From: Megaustenia siamemsis
Lineage: Eukaryota > Mollusca > Gastropoda > Stylommatophora > Ariophantidae
Assembly: GCA_032433765.1 (NCBI GenBank)
Contig: JAVIAB010000051.1
Coordinates: 55,512,828-55,576,827 of the forward strand
Reading direction: 5' to 3'
DNA length: 64,000 nt
The notes below the pieces were generated by a model that was not told where the DNA came from, did not search any database, and was given only the letters and a program-made list of their open reading frames with translations. The translations under genes were made by a program, and so were the position numbers. Positions within the stretch are counted from its first letter, which is position 1; the number at the start of each line of letters is the position of its first letter. Positions 12,066 to 23,161 of the stretch are shown in pieces.

Positions 12066-12300
12066 GTCTCCTCGGCATCGTGGCGCAGCGGTTACAACAA
12101 GCGCTATAATTTTGTATATATGGTTGGCACTACGCCAGACCGTCTTTTTCCTATTAAAAATATCTCCTATATCAGTCTAAAGTTGAGCGGCCAATAAAAT
12201 GGCCGCTCGTGGCATTAAACTCGACCCGTTGTCCTCAGTACGCCATTTTTCTAACCCCTGCTCCGCCACTGCTTGCATGCTCACATTGGAAAGTCCAGAA
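12066..12300 (+). mobile_element. Possible third SINE-like element
   Basis: CGTGGCGCAGCGGTTA at about 12079 resembles a tRNA box A region, but a convincing box B is missing. A perfect 9 bp stem with a 6 nt loop lies at 12185-12208. Confidence 0.35.
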
Positions 12301-12344
12301 ACAGATTCACTAAATTCTGAAACTGTAGATTATTACAACCAACC

Positions 12345-12720
12345 AACACATGAGATTCTTCTTCTTCTACCTTTCAGCTCCCTGTGGAGCATAGGTCTTC
12401 AACAAATACTTTCAAAGTCGTTCTGTTTCTTGCCATTCTTTTAAGATCATTCCATGTCTTCCCCATCATCTTCATATCTGCTTCTATCTGTCTTCTCCAA
12501 GAATTCTTTGGTCATCCTCTTTGTCTTTTCCCCTGGGGATTCCAAAAAAGGGCATGTTGTGTAATACTCTCAGTTGGCTTCCGCAGTGTGTATCCTATCC
12601 AGCGCTATCGTCTTCGCTGTATCTCTTTATCCACTGGTATTTGACTGGTACATTTCCATAATACTATGTTAGTGAATTTGTCCTGCCATTTCCACCCTTT
12701 AATTCTTACACATGAGATTG
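12345..12720 (-). pseudogene. LINE-C 3' ORF remnant
   Basis: On the minus strand it begins like WKWQDKFTNIVLWK, then [14 protein letters not shown], and ends MMGKTWNDLKRMARNR and FVEDLCSTGS. This is the C-terminal end of a non-LTR retrotransposon polyprotein, with internal stops. Tail pieces are also found at 3003 and 14868. Confidence 0.85.
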
Positions 12721-13500
12721 GACTTCTCATAATTTCTACTAAGAAAAGTGAAAGTTAAAACTTAAAATTGTTTGGAATCAATCAAGAATTACCCCTATGT
12801 GAAATAAAAATAAAATATTATAAACAAACAATTTTAAATTGTCAGTGAATAATTCTTGTAATTATTTTACCATTAAATTAATATCCCAGTAAATTAGGAA
12901 ACTTATAACTTTAAGTAACTGCCAGCACGACAAAGCATATTTTAGGACGAATTATCTCGTTTCTATTAGTGTTAATTGAGTGAAGCTGGTATTTTAAAGT
13001 TTATTTAGCCATCTTTCTCCATTTTATACTCCCAATACAAACAATGGTTACGAAAAGTTATAATTATTTACGAAGAAAATAACACAAAACTGTTTATAGT
13101 GCAGAGCTTTATGACATTCAAATTTGCATACTCACTCAAACAGAATGACATTTATAATTGTTGATGACACGAGACATAATTATTTAAACGTTATTCAAAA
13201 GTTCCACAAGAGTTGAGCAAATTGTCGACGGACAAACGAAACAAATATTAATATACTGTTTACCAAAAGAATTTCTCATTTTATTATTTATCAATTTGGA
13301 GAAAAAAATAATCATCAACGCAAATTATTTAATAATTCCGATTTCTGTAATCGAGATCTGAGTGTGTTGGAAAGTTTATTCCATTGGTTGAGTGGAATCG
13401 TTTCCTAATGTGGATGATATGGCTTCATTAAGGGCGGTAAGACCAACAATTGTTTTTAAAATTATCTATAGATGTACTTGGACTGACTAAGTAAGGACTT
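12721..13500. other. AT-rich, nothing recognised
   Basis: No ORF or repeat was identified. Confidence 0.55.
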
Positions 13501-13839
13501 GCTGAATTTAACATGGAGGGCGAGTGGGATTAGCTCATGAGACGTTGAAATAACGGTAGAGGGCGCCAGCATAAACTAAGGTATCATTGGGATCAAGTAA
13601 TGATGCAACGTGATTACGAAATTAAATGCTGAAATTAATTTGGGGGAAGCTTGGATTAAGTGAAAGGTGCTAAGATTATCTAAGACGTTGCTGGAAGAAA
13701 ATTGAAGAAGTTGTTTGAATTATCCTTTAGGTTTTTGGGATTAAATAAGGAACTCTTGGATTAACAAATGGAGAGCTGAAAATTATTAATGAGGCATTAC
13801 AATTAGTTAATATGGCGCTGACGATAACTAAGAGACGCA

Positions 13840-14195
13840 TTCATTAACTAAAGAGTTGTTGAACGTAAATAAAAGGGGCATGACTTAACTAAAGAGTCGC
13901 TGAAGGAAAGAATAGGGGCATGAATTAACTTAAGAGTCTTTGGAGCTAACTAATAAGAAACATGAATTAACTTAAGCGACGTTGGAGCTAACTAATAAGA
14001 AACATGAATTAACTTAAGCGACGTTGGAGCTAACTAATAAGAAACATGAATTAACTTAAGAGACGTTGGAGCTAACAAATAAGAAACGTCAATTAACTTA
14101 AGAGCCATTGGAGCTAACTAATAAGAAACATTAATTAACTTAAGAGACGTTGGAACTAACTAATAAGAAACATGAATTAACTTAAGTGTCCGTGG
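13840..14195. repeat. Minisatellite, 42 bp unit, about 6-7 good copies
   Basis: The unit contains AACTTAAGAGACGTTGGAGC and TAACTAATAAGAAACATGAA. Copies at 13965-14075 are nearly identical. Degenerate relatives can be traced leftward to about 13530. Confidence 0.9.
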
Positions 14196-14867
14196 AAGTA
14201 ACTATGAATATTTTTTAAGGCAATGACATTTTGTAGTTATACGAAATGACACTAACTGTATTGTCTTAGAGTGTAAGCTCTTGGATAGTGATTAACCTTG
14301 GGAATTTAAACTCTTGTATTGTTAACCCTGCAAGCGGTTTAATTTCGATTTTATAGAATTACCTCTACCGTACAAAAGTGAGTCAAATAAGACATTTAAA
14401 TTTTATGTTTATGTTTCGTTGACTGTATGATCTAGTATAGTCTATGTTGCGTTTAATACAAGTCCGCCAGCTCTTACAAACTGCAATAACTACTATGCAA
14501 ATGAATTCCTTTGGTTGCATGCGCTGCCATTACCGCACCGTCTGTCGCACCTTTATCTCGGCGGTTCCGAAAGTTTTTCCGCCATCTCTTCTTTGATTGA
14601 TCCAAACATGTGGTAGTTAGTCACTGATGACGTAGTCCCGTGCGTACTGTGGATGTGGAAGACGTTCGAAATGTAGGACTTGTGGGTCTTAACAGTCACA
14701 CGTGCAGCGGTGGGCTGAGTATTTAATAGTATCTCACGTTTACCTAGTAATCACGTGATTTGGAATTGACTGTAGGTCAAAGTTCATTGCTTTGACTATT
14801 TGAGTTTGAGGCAATGTCTATAATGTTCTATATTGTCATATAGTGCTTGCAAATTAAGCTTCTTCTT
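14196..14867. other. Non-coding stretch with a GC-richer island
   Basis: From 14500 to 14720 the sequence is less AT-rich than its surroundings and has several CpG. Candidate factor sites are listed separately. Confidence 0.5.
14628..14786. promoter_or_regulatory. Cluster of CRE-like, E-box and DR1-like motifs
   Basis: TGACGT at 14628-14633, CACGTG at 14699-14704 and 14752-14757, and AGGTCAAAGTTCA at 14774-14786, a close match to the DR1 element bound by RXR/HNF4-type receptors. The cluster lies about 3 kb downstream of the Isl stop. Function is inference. Confidence 0.3.
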
Positions 14868-15065
14868 ATTTTACTTCCTTTCAGCTCCCTGTGGAACATA
14901 AGTCGTTAACAAACACTTTCCAAGCCGCCCTGTTTCTTGTCATTCTGTTAAGATAGTTCCATGTCTTCCCCATCCTTTTTTCCTCTGCTTCCGCCTGTCT
15001 TCTCCGTGTGTATTTTGGTCTTTCTCCATGTCTCATTCACTTAGTTTTCCAAAAATGAAAAAGGA
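14868..15065 (-). mobile_element. LINE-C 3' end remnant
   Basis: Same terminal segment as 3003-3170 on the same strand (CTTTCAGCTCCCTGTGGA on plus), more diverged. Confidence 0.75.
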
Positions 15066-15212
15066 AATTGAGCTTCGTTCATTAGGAAAAGTCAGTATTA
15101 TTGTCCTTGTAAATGGCTGTGTGCTGAAGTTTAGCTTTTCTTTTCTTTTCTTGTTATTTTGTGGGACATGATAACACCATCCATTAATCGTTCACTTATT
15201 AGGTTTCAATTA

Positions 15213-15515
15213 TTGATAGTGGAGTCAGTGACATCTCTTGACTGTGGAGTCAATAACAGTTCTTGATAGTGGAATCAGTGACAACTCTTGATTGTGGAGT
15301 CAACAACAGTTCTTGATAGTGGAGTCAGTGACAACTCTTGATTGTGGAGTCAACAATAGTTCTTGATGGTGGAGTTAGTTACAATCTTGATAGTGGAGTC
15401 AGTGACAACTCTTGATTGTGGAGTCAACAATAGTTCTTGATGGTGGAGTTAGTTACAATCTTGATAGTGGAGTCAGGTACAATCTTGAGAGTGGAGTCAG
15501 TAACAAACCTTGATA
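15213..15515. repeat. Minisatellite, about 25 bp unit arranged in 50 bp pairs
   Basis: Units of the type TTGATAGTGGAGTCAGTGAC alternate with TTGATTGTGGAGTCAACAAC, about 12 units, the last ones shorter. Confidence 0.9.
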
Positions 15516-15519
15516 GTGC

Positions 15520-17797
15520 AGTCGGTGTTAATTCTCATTTGGAAGTCGCTATATTAAACGCGTCTAAAAAGCTTTGCACAGATATTAGAAGTCGCTGTTT
15601 TAATTCTGAAGTCTTCGGCTGCTGCGCACCCACCTTGCAGACAATGGGACAAACAATGACTGATGTGAACTAAGCCATGACTCATCTTTACAACCGTCGC
15701 TTTTTTTTTTCCTTTACTCGCGTTTGGCGTCGAGAAATGTCTGTCAGAGAAGTCACTCCATTGATGAACTACCAACTCTTTTATTTATTGCAGTAAAGAC
15801 ACGCAACACAAATTTCAACTTTATTTGTCAATAAACTACAGTAGGTTTCACTCCTTAATTATTAAAACAAGTAATGAAGAAATGCTGCTTCTCTTCGCTG
15901 AATGTTTCAGGTGAGAGAGACGACTATCTTTACACTTCTACTACCACAGCTTGTTGCCTCTCTGCATTGTCCCTCTAACATGTAGAATATTCTGTGCGCC
16001 AATGATAAATACCACCAACTTACAGAATAATGGCACTGCGTTTCGCATGTATATCATTACTTTAAGGTGATCATTTGAATCATACTTTTAATAACGCAAC
16101 CGTTCTTTGCATTCTACATAACGCTTTGGTTAGTAGATGCGTAGCACTGTTTGTAATCCAATGTACTCGTTAATCAGAAATTATGTTTACTCCCATTTGC
16201 AACCTTCGATCGTCAGGCAATGAATGGACCGTGAACAGCTTCTGAATAGTTCATTTTAATGAGCCGTAGGTGGCCGTGAGAACGTGTGTACGGAACAATG
16301 AGACGTTGATAACGAGTTCGGGAATCCAAAGTAACCGGGCGGTTATGGTGAGTTTATGGAAACAAAACGGTGATGACTTGAAACAGTTTGGGAACCTTCG
16401 GAAAAAATAACTGTTTCGTAGCGATTAAACAGTTTGTAGTAAATAAGGTCTGCTTTGAAAATGGTAACACAATTTCAAAATACAAATTGTCGTTGTTAAT
16501 TCAACAGCCTGGGAAAACTGGTTTTTAGAACCAATTTGCCTGGTTTTTTTTTTTTTTTTTTCTGAAATGTTGATAACACAGCACCAGTCCGTAAACTAGC
16601 AGTTGTTCCTAAACTTCATATTTGCTTAGTGGTTCAGATACTCAGTTACAGCAAGGAAAACATAAACTCCTTCTCCTGAAAGGATTGAGACTATTACATT
16701 CGGATCGAGACACCAGTCACCAAGCCATAAAATCACATACGATTCTACTGCTTATAGTACTAAAAATAGTTGAAGTTGCACATGCATGTTGGTAGGTCAG
16801 CAATGAAGACCTGAGGATAAACAATGGGTCTGTGGTAAACGATTGGTCAGTAAACGTTCCGTTACTTACGCAACTTATAATGCAACAAAAATGTCTAGCA
16901 ACTAGTCTAGATCCCATATTTCTTCCTGGATCAATAGCCAGTGTTGTTCTGCATAATAGATTAGCATCAAAGTCTAGTACGTTGATCTCTACACTCTATG
17001 ACAGTGTTAATCAGGTCAAATTCGGCCTCCATTGTTTATTTATATATCTCTTTTGATCATTGTACATTTGTTACAAAAAGAGGAAAATTAGAACAATGGA
17101 CAAACTAACATATACCAAAGTAAACTGACTCTTATTTAACTTATCCCAAAATATTTTAGATAAAAGTTTGAAAATGTAACTTTGTTAGCGCTGTACAAAA
17201 TAAAATCACGAAATTAGCTCATTTGACCAAAATGAAGCTCTGATGGGAAATTTTACAAATCAATTTGGCCCACTTCTCCAAAAAATGTGTTAACCCTTGG
17301 TCCAGGATAATTATAGATTGAACACAAACTGGCTCATATGTAGTTTTGTGACACGAGGCAAAGAAGTCGAGCACCATGTAAGAACTACCGTGAAGTTCAC
17401 AGCTAAGTGAGAAAACAGCAAGTCCAGCTAGGAGGTACCACCACATTGTGGAGTCATGCACATCTCCGCTTAAAACGTCACAGCACATTCTCTTTTGCGT
17501 ATCAATTTTCCAAACACGAAATCTCCGGAAAGAACTGGCTTGCCCTACTTCAAATGAGCATTCAATCATGTGTTTTGTCACAGCTCGTTTTTATGAAAAC
17601 TGTGCTAGGACAATTCACCTTAGCCTAACATGATCAGTATCAGAACAATTTGTTAGAAAGTTCAATAGCCAGTCCCTGGAGGCTCAAGTTTCATTTGGCA
17701 CTCATGGAAATCGAAGCTAATTTGGACGCCGTTTTAATGAATTGTCTTGAACGAATAGCGTATTGTCATTGATGAAACACCCATCGTGGCATAATAG
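15520..17797. other. Isl downstream region, nothing recognised
   Basis: May include part of the Isl 3' UTR near 17.8 kb. A 120-codon minus frame at 17219-17581 has no family signature. A poly-T run lies at about 16543-16561. Confidence 0.5.
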
Positions 17798-17803
17798 TTT
17801 ATT
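17798..17803 (-). promoter_or_regulatory. Candidate polyadenylation signal after Islet stop
   Basis: AATAAA on the minus strand lies 66 nt past the Isl stop codon. Islet 3' UTRs are usually longer, so a more distal signal may be the main one. Confidence 0.35.
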
Positions 17804-17868
17804 TCGTTCTGTTTTCTGGTGTGGCCGTTGCGCTGTAGTAGAGGAGGACACTGACGTGCTCATGAGCC

Positions 17869-18078
17869 TCAGTGTGAGATGGGGCTGTGCGATAATTCGG
17901 AAGGTGTGCTGGAAAAGTCCGACCCCACAGATCCTATCATGTCATCGGAGTGCATGTAGCCGCGATGCATGACCAGGTCGCCGTGGACCGGGCTTCGGGC
18001 AAGCCCAACATGCATCAACATATCTGAGTGATGTGGAGGGCTGCCCATACCGTGGTCCATGTGATCAAACGATGACAT
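17869..18078 (-). CDS. isl: Islet terminal coding exon
   Basis: On the minus strand an acceptor with a good pyrimidine tract (TTTTCCTAG) precedes an open frame of 69 codons ending in TGA at 17871-17869. The previous exon ends on a whole codon (FQQL), so the frame continues directly as MSSFDHMDHGMGSPPHHSDM. The peptide is rich in Met, His, Asp, Ser and Pro, and ends in a Ser/Pro-rich stretch (FSSTPSELSHSPISH). That is comparable in style to the Ser/Pro tail of ISL proteins, but it has no strict motif I can name. The first ATG of the exon is internal and is not proposed as a translation start. The assignment rests on position, phase, strand and splice sites more than on similarity. Confidence 0.82.
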   Translation of the reverse strand: MSSFDHMDHGMGSPPHHSDMLMHVGLARSPVHGDLVMHRGYMHSDDMIGSVGSDFSSTPSELSHSPISH

Positions 18079-18254
18079 CTAGGAAAATGGAGGGAAAAAA
18101 TAACATAAGTTGTAATTAATTATGAGAGGTTTGACGAAGATATTCACATGTTATGTTATGATCATGTAAAATAACCTTTTCATTTGATTGTCACAGATTT
18201 ACCTTGTTTGTATACATCATAGATTCAGCACCAAACAGTAAACAACGAAGTACA

Positions 18255-18745
18255 TGTACATTTGTCATTGTTTAGCCTCAACCACGCCAGATAAAGTAGA
18301 TGATCATGTCTTTCCACAATCCTTTATCTTTACAACTGTGTATCTGTTGTTCACTTTCTATCAAACCATTCCCTTAATTTGCTTTGTTTATTTTTCCCTT
18401 TTATATCTTCTTCCCTTAATTTATCCAGTTGCCACAATATAATCATTTAGTCGACTTCTCATAGCGTGGTCAACAAATTATTGTTTATCCTGATGTTCAC
18501 AAAACGTTTTGTTTTTATTTCGCCTCATTTTTAGAACGCCCTCGTTACTTTTTTTTTTTTTAATGTACAGGTTACTCTACATTTTTTTTTCTGTAAAATC
18601 GCATCTCTGTGACCTTCAATGATTTACTAGTCTATTTCTATTGTCCAGGATTCACTTCCGCATGTTAAGACTATTCCGTATGTTCCGTAGGTTCTATATA
18701 ACACCGAAGAACTCTTCATCCTCTGTCCATAAAAAAAAATGGGTA
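18255..18745 (-). mobile_element. LINE-B remnant
   Basis: The plus-strand text ATGATCATGTCTTTCCACAA is the reverse of the LINE-B 3' end seen at 29905-30285. Towards 18700 it resembles the segment coding a peptide like VLRCYIEP. Stops throughout. It lies in the last Isl intron. Confidence 0.75.
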
Positions 18746-19268
18746 GCATTGGGTAGCATATCTCTTTTATTAATTTAACCTCTATATTTTAACTCTATAC
18801 TTTATCACAGTAAAAGATGAACTATTAGTGACTCTACATATATAACACATATATAAACATTCTTGATTAACTATGTTGCTTCATGTGTGGTCACATTTTG
18901 CAAGAGAAAAACAATACAACCTTTCATGTGTGCCATTCCTTTTGTCATTTCTTCCTTAACCTACCAGACACAGTTTCTGCCATTCTGCTGTTTGACATTT
19001 AGCCACCCCTTTTCTTTGTTTCTTATGCGCTCAGTCTCCCAGCTATCTTTTTTTTTAAGATTTAGTGTATCCTGTTAGTAACGATAATACTTACGCTTCT
19101 TTAAAAAAAAATCCTTTATGTTGGTGTGTATTTTGAGCATACATTATGAGTGTATGTAATGAGCATATAGTATGAGTGAGACATGCTCGGGATATGGTGG
19201 TGATACTAACATAAATGTATTGAACATTGAAATAAACAACGAGGCTCTCACTTTGCCTAAAAATAGCA
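18746..19268. other. Intronic sequence, nothing recognised
   Basis: AT-rich with pyrimidine-rich patches; part of the last Isl intron. Confidence 0.55.
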
Positions 19269-19520
19269 TCAATGGTCCTCAAGATATACCACAGTATCGT
19301 CCTCCTCATCAGCCATCATCATCTTGAGGTTAACATCATTATCATCTTCCTGACTATAGTGATGATGAGAGTGACGATGATGCTTATGGTGAAGACGTTC
19401 GAAACCGATGAAGCTGTTGTCGCTGTTAAAGTGGTCGTGCTCTGCTGAGTTGTGGTACATGTGGTGCTGATGCTGCTGTAATAAAGTGGTACTGTTGTTC
19501 ATTATGCTGATGTTGCTCAC
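19269..19520 (-). other. isl: Possible alternative Islet C-terminus by intron retention
   Basis: If the donor at 19520 is not used, the Isl frame runs on for about 83 codons to TGA at 19271-19269. The read-through peptide is strongly biased and non-random: [18 protein letters not shown], then a His cluster ([13 protein letters not shown]), then an acidic end ([13 protein letters not shown]). Its GC content is higher than the neighbouring intron and it has no stop. This looks like coding sequence, so it may be a second terminal exon. Transcript evidence is lacking, and the open frame could be a low-complexity accident. Confidence 0.45.
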
Positions 19521-19708
19521 CAGTTGTTGGAAAGGCGCATGAGGATGGTCCATGTCCCCCTGCATGGCGAACTCTGACAGCGCCTTCCAGGGCGTCTGGT
19601 AGCTCTGGACCTCCACGGGGTTACCTTGCATCCCAACTGGGGCTCATGACGTACTGGACTGGAAGCAACCATAGGCACTCCTTGCAACGGTCGACTGAGT
19701 CCTCCATT
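19521..19708 (-). CDS. isl: Islet C-terminal exon with a one-base frameshift
   Basis: This exon encodes the conserved region after the homeodomain. The acceptor is CTATCTCCACAG and the donor is CTG/GTGAGC. Starting in phase 0, as the homeodomain exon requires, it reads [15 protein letters not shown], matching the ISL1 stretch around PMVAASPERH. The next conserved stretch, [19 protein letters not shown] to APFQQL, lies in a different frame. The exon is 188 bp, one short of a multiple of three, although both flanking junctions need phase 0. The break falls near 19632-19640, at a short G run and ATGCAAGG. A one-base assembly deletion is the simplest reading; a real null allele is possible. In vertebrate ISL1 this C-terminal region includes the LDB/LHX3-binding area (family knowledge; not verified here). 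The intron to the homeodomain exon is 31.4 kb. Confidence 0.93.
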
Positions 19709-19814
19709 CTGTGGAGATAGAAGGTGCTATGGGAAAATGATTGATTGAAGCGAAAGTTGTTTAATTATTAGTTGAATCAATGAAACAAGCAAGGCATATG
19801 GAAACGGTTAGTAC

Positions 19815-19885
19815 AGAGGTGGGCTAACTTAGACCCGCAGGTCAGAACTGGTCTACCAAGCTATTTTGACCTGCCTTTGTGCTGG
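19815..19885 (+). mobile_element. Possible hAT-type terminal sequence
   Basis: ACAGAGGTGGGCTAACTTAG followed by CCCGCAGGTC resembles the end of animal hAT transposons. No matching opposite end was found. Confidence 0.25.
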
Positions 19886-20734
19886 ATTTCAAAATTAATA
19901 TAGACTCCATTTCCTGAACTAATAAATAAATACAAAGTAACACATAAATGCTCAAACCCTAACTGGTAAGCTTTATATTTATAATTCATAGTTGAATTTT
20001 CTCTCCTCCTACCCCCCCCCCCCCAAATCAACCTTTCTCTCTCACCCCGTTCCATTTGTCCACTCTCTTTTCTGTCTTCTATTCTCCATCAACAATTAGC
20101 TTGTCAGTTTTAGCGAGTAGCGAGCTGTATTATACCAATAGCTTCCACCATTACTGACATGTTATATTGGACCTTGTAACATACAAAATAGAAATTGGCA
20201 CAGCCCTTGCTGTATTTTGTTTGTTAGAAAATGATTGGCATATTTTTTTTTTAATTAGTATCTTGACTGGATTTATTAAAACAGGGTTTCCGATAGGAAA
20301 CCTTCAATGACATTTATCAGAGTTTGTATTCATTGCTAATACTCCAGTTTTATGATCGACTAGAGTTTGCTTTTTTACAAAAATGTTGACGGACAGAACT
20401 GCCCGATAAAAAGTAAAGGCAACTGGTAATAAACATGTAGTTATCGTCTGTGCCAGGTCGCCAGTACAACTTCTGCTCCAGGAAAAGAAGCACCGTATTA
20501 CATGGCGGAACAAATAAAAACATTCTACATAAGTGAGGATTGCACTGGGCGTCGGTCGACAAGTCCACTCGTGGAAATAGTTTAACCTTATCTTTCTGTA
20601 TTGTGGGAAATGATATTTATTGCTAATCGATTACTAACCCCTAGATGATATAATTATATATACACACACATATACGCACACACATGCACACATCACTGTC
20701 ATGTGGTGGTCTATAGAAAGAGTTCATGAGTCTG
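19886..20734. other. Intronic sequence, no gene
   Basis: Contains a C14 run near 20011-20024 and a short (CA)n patch at 20660-20695. Confidence 0.55.
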
Positions 20735-20830
20735 TCTAAGAAAATTTGGACCGGGAAGGCAAAAACGGTCTCAAAGTTGCTGTGGTGAAGTCGAATATAT
20801 CGGGCTAAAAAGCGCAAGATATCGTGGTCT
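20735..20830 (+). repeat. Repeat D fragment
   Basis: The 3' part only: GTGGTGAAGTCGAATATATC then GGGCTAAAAAGCGCAAGATA. Confidence 0.45.
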
Positions 20831-21147
20831 CGGCGGCACTAATGAAACGGTTAACCTTTTCAGAACGAACGAAAGAGAAGGTGCAGCAAAGCTTTTAATT
20901 ACATATAACCTTTACTGTTTAATCTTAGCTGTCAAATTCTTACAGCGGAAGCTCTCATGCCTCAGTAACGGCACAAAATTGAGGAGTACAGTTTTTACCA
21001 CCTTGGTATTCTTGCGCGTGCGGTGTACAACAAAGTGGAGCAACATTGGCTGTCACGCCAATTTCTAACATAATTCAGACACCAGGTAAGTCAAGTGTAA
21101 CATTGTTCACGTTTAAACGGAGCTTAGTTTCGTTCAGTTCCCCTCTT

Positions 21148-21148
<1 letters not shown>

Positions 21149-21192
<44 letters not shown>
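21149..21192 (+). repeat. (CT)n microsatellite
   Basis: About 20 CT units. Confidence 0.95.
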
Positions 21193-21194
<2 letters not shown>

Positions 21195-21243
21195 TCTCTG
21201 TCTATCTATCTTTCACTCTCGCTTTCTCCCTCTTATTCATCTT

Positions 21244-21627
21244 TAGACCAGAAAACAGAACAGAAAATTGAGGCCTTTGAAATGTGGATTTATAGAAGAA
21301 TAGGTAAAATTGGATGGAAAGAAAAGAAAACAAACGAGGAAGTTTTAAAACAAATAAAAATGAAGAAACAACTACTAAACACAATTAGAGCAAGACAAAT
21401 GAAATTTTTGGGTCATGTTAAAAGACACAACAGTATAATAAAAGTAATATTAGAAGGGAAAATACAAGGTAAAAGAGGCAGAGGCAGACCAAGACTAACA
21501 TGGACGAGTAACATCAAAAGATGGGCAAGTCAGCCTATGGCAATCTGCACCATCAAAGCAAGAGACAGAGTGGAATGGCGCTCCATGGTAGCCAACCTTC
21601 GATGCGGAGACGGCACTCAATGATGAC
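21244..21627 (+). pseudogene. LINE-A 3' end, 5' truncated
   Basis: A 113-codon open frame covers FEMWIYRRIGKIGWKEKK after a frame change, then MKFLGHVKRHNSIIKVILEG, GKRGRGRPRLTW and WRSMVANLRCGDGTQ before TGA. It is a 5'-truncated LINE copy that still reads cleanly at its C-terminus. It begins abruptly at AGACCAGAAAACAG after the CT tract and ends in GATGACGATGATGA. Confidence 0.9.
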
Positions 21628-21639
21628 GATGATGATTCT

Positions 21640-22440
21640 TCTTTGTTTCATACTCATATTTATATAAACAAATAGAAGATACACAAACAAACAAAAGAAG
21701 CAAAAAGTACAGACAATAAAAATAAAACAAAGGATCAAGAATCAAGGAAAATCCTTGAAGACAAACTAACAGAGGAATTGGAGAAACTCCCTAACAAATA
21801 AACACAGTAGAAGAATAGTGGCAGCAGTTTAAGAAAACGGTAATCAACATCTCAAAAACAGTATGTGGAACTAAACTAAGGGGGGGGGGAAGGGAAAAAG
21901 AGCACTCCGTAATGAAACGAGAAGCAATCAGAGAAGCCATTAAAGAAAAGAAGAAAATGTTTAAAAATTGGTGGGAGAATAAGAACCAAGAAGAACATGA
22001 AAAATATGCCTTAGTTCGGAAAAAAGTTACAATTTTTAATCAAAGAAGCTAAGCAAAACACATGGACAGAATTCGGACAAAAGACGAGCAGGGACTTCAA
22101 ATCCATAAGCTGAGCTCATAAATGACAAAGACGGACAGCCAATATCAAATAACCAACTTATGCAACAGAGACGGAAATAATATTTAATAGTATACGTCAT
22201 AGAGTGGGAAAACAACAACTGAAATGGTTGGCCCACCTGGTCAGAATGAATCCTCACCAATCACCATCAAGGGCGTTATTCTCGAGAATGCAGGGAAAAA
22301 GACCAAAAGGAAGACCTGGAAGAAGATGGATAGATGCAGTGACAGAGACATATAACAACAAAGGAAAATCACTAATTCAGACAGTTCGAGCAGCTGAAGA
22401 ACGACAAATGATATAACCACGACACCTTTTCGGTACCAGT
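21640..22440 (+). pseudogene. LINE-D remnant: pre-RT linker joined to 3' end
   Basis: The first part resembles the segment between endonuclease and RT (KQSEKPLKKRRKCLK, then a segment like AKQNTWTEFG). It is then joined at about 22200 to the far C-terminus: QQLKWLAHLVRMNPHQSPSR, GRPGRRWIDAVTETYNN and LIQTVRAAEERQMI with a stop. The whole RT core between them is absent, so this is an internally deleted copy. The same C-terminus occurs at 35490-35803 on the minus strand. Confidence 0.8.
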
Positions 22441-22449
22441 GAGGAAGAC

Positions 22450-23050
22450 AAAGAAGAAGTAGAAGATATAGTGGGGAAACGAGTGAGACTGAATGGTCAC
22501 ATCATGAGCGGTCATGATACAGGAAACAAGTGTAGTCCACGGATGTTTGTTTCGGTTTAAGTGATATTTTACTTCTAATCTTGGAAATGTTGCATCGTCT
22601 ATGGGTGAAGGTTTCCCGGGCCTAGTACATCCCTCTCATTATTAATACTGATATTCTAATGGGAGTGGTTTCAACTTTGGACAACAAACGCACAAAAAGT
22701 AAAAATCTTTAGGCAAAGCAAACATTGATACATAAACGATATTTGAGTTGTGAATGCTCAAAACAAGAAGATTAGATATTGGTAAATCTGATAGTTTCGG
22801 GGGAGGTGGAGGGCAATGTAATAGTCACTTATTAACCACAAAAAGTTGTAGATGTTAAAATACGGATTCTTCTAATCACTTTGAATGTGTAATAGAAGTG
22901 TGTGTGTTGAACTTCTTAGAGAAACGCAAATAAATAAGTCAACTTAAGTATTACTGACAAACGACAGTCATGATGATAGACTAAGGTTTTTTGAAAACGG
23001 AAATGAAAAAAAAATGGATAGAGAGAAAGTTGAGGTGGTGTGGAAAATGG
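22450..23050. other. Intronic sequence, no gene
   Basis: Nothing recognised apart from a G-rich run beginning near 23051. Confidence 0.5.
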
Positions 23051-23074
23051 AGGGGGGGGGGGAGGGGGGGGGGA
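23051..23074 (+). other. G-run, quadruplex candidate
   Basis: Two runs of about ten G separated by a single A (GGGGGAGGGGG). Such a tract can fold as a G-quadruplex; it is also prone to length errors. Confidence 0.5.
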
Positions 23075-23082
23075 GTAAAGTC

Positions 23083-23161
23083 GACTAGTAGGCTCGAAAT
23101 AAAGTCGACAAGTAGGCTCGAGATAAAGTCGACTAGTAGGCTCGAGATAAAGTCGACAAGG
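23083..23161. repeat. Short minisatellite, 24 bp unit, about 3.5 copies
   Basis: The unit contains GTCGACTAGTAGGCTCGAGA. It encodes KSTSRLEI repeats on plus by chance of period. Confidence 0.9.

Noticed and set aside
15437..15673. 78-codon plus frame
   Set aside because: First half is the 25/50 bp array; the rest has no motif.
17219..17581. 120-codon minus frame downstream of Isl
   Set aside because: No motif, no splice context; probably chance frame in non-coding DNA.
23083..23161. Polylinker-like run (SalI, SpeI, XhoI sites)
   Set aside because: The sites are part of a diverging 24 bp tandem unit in native sequence; no vector sequence is adjacent.
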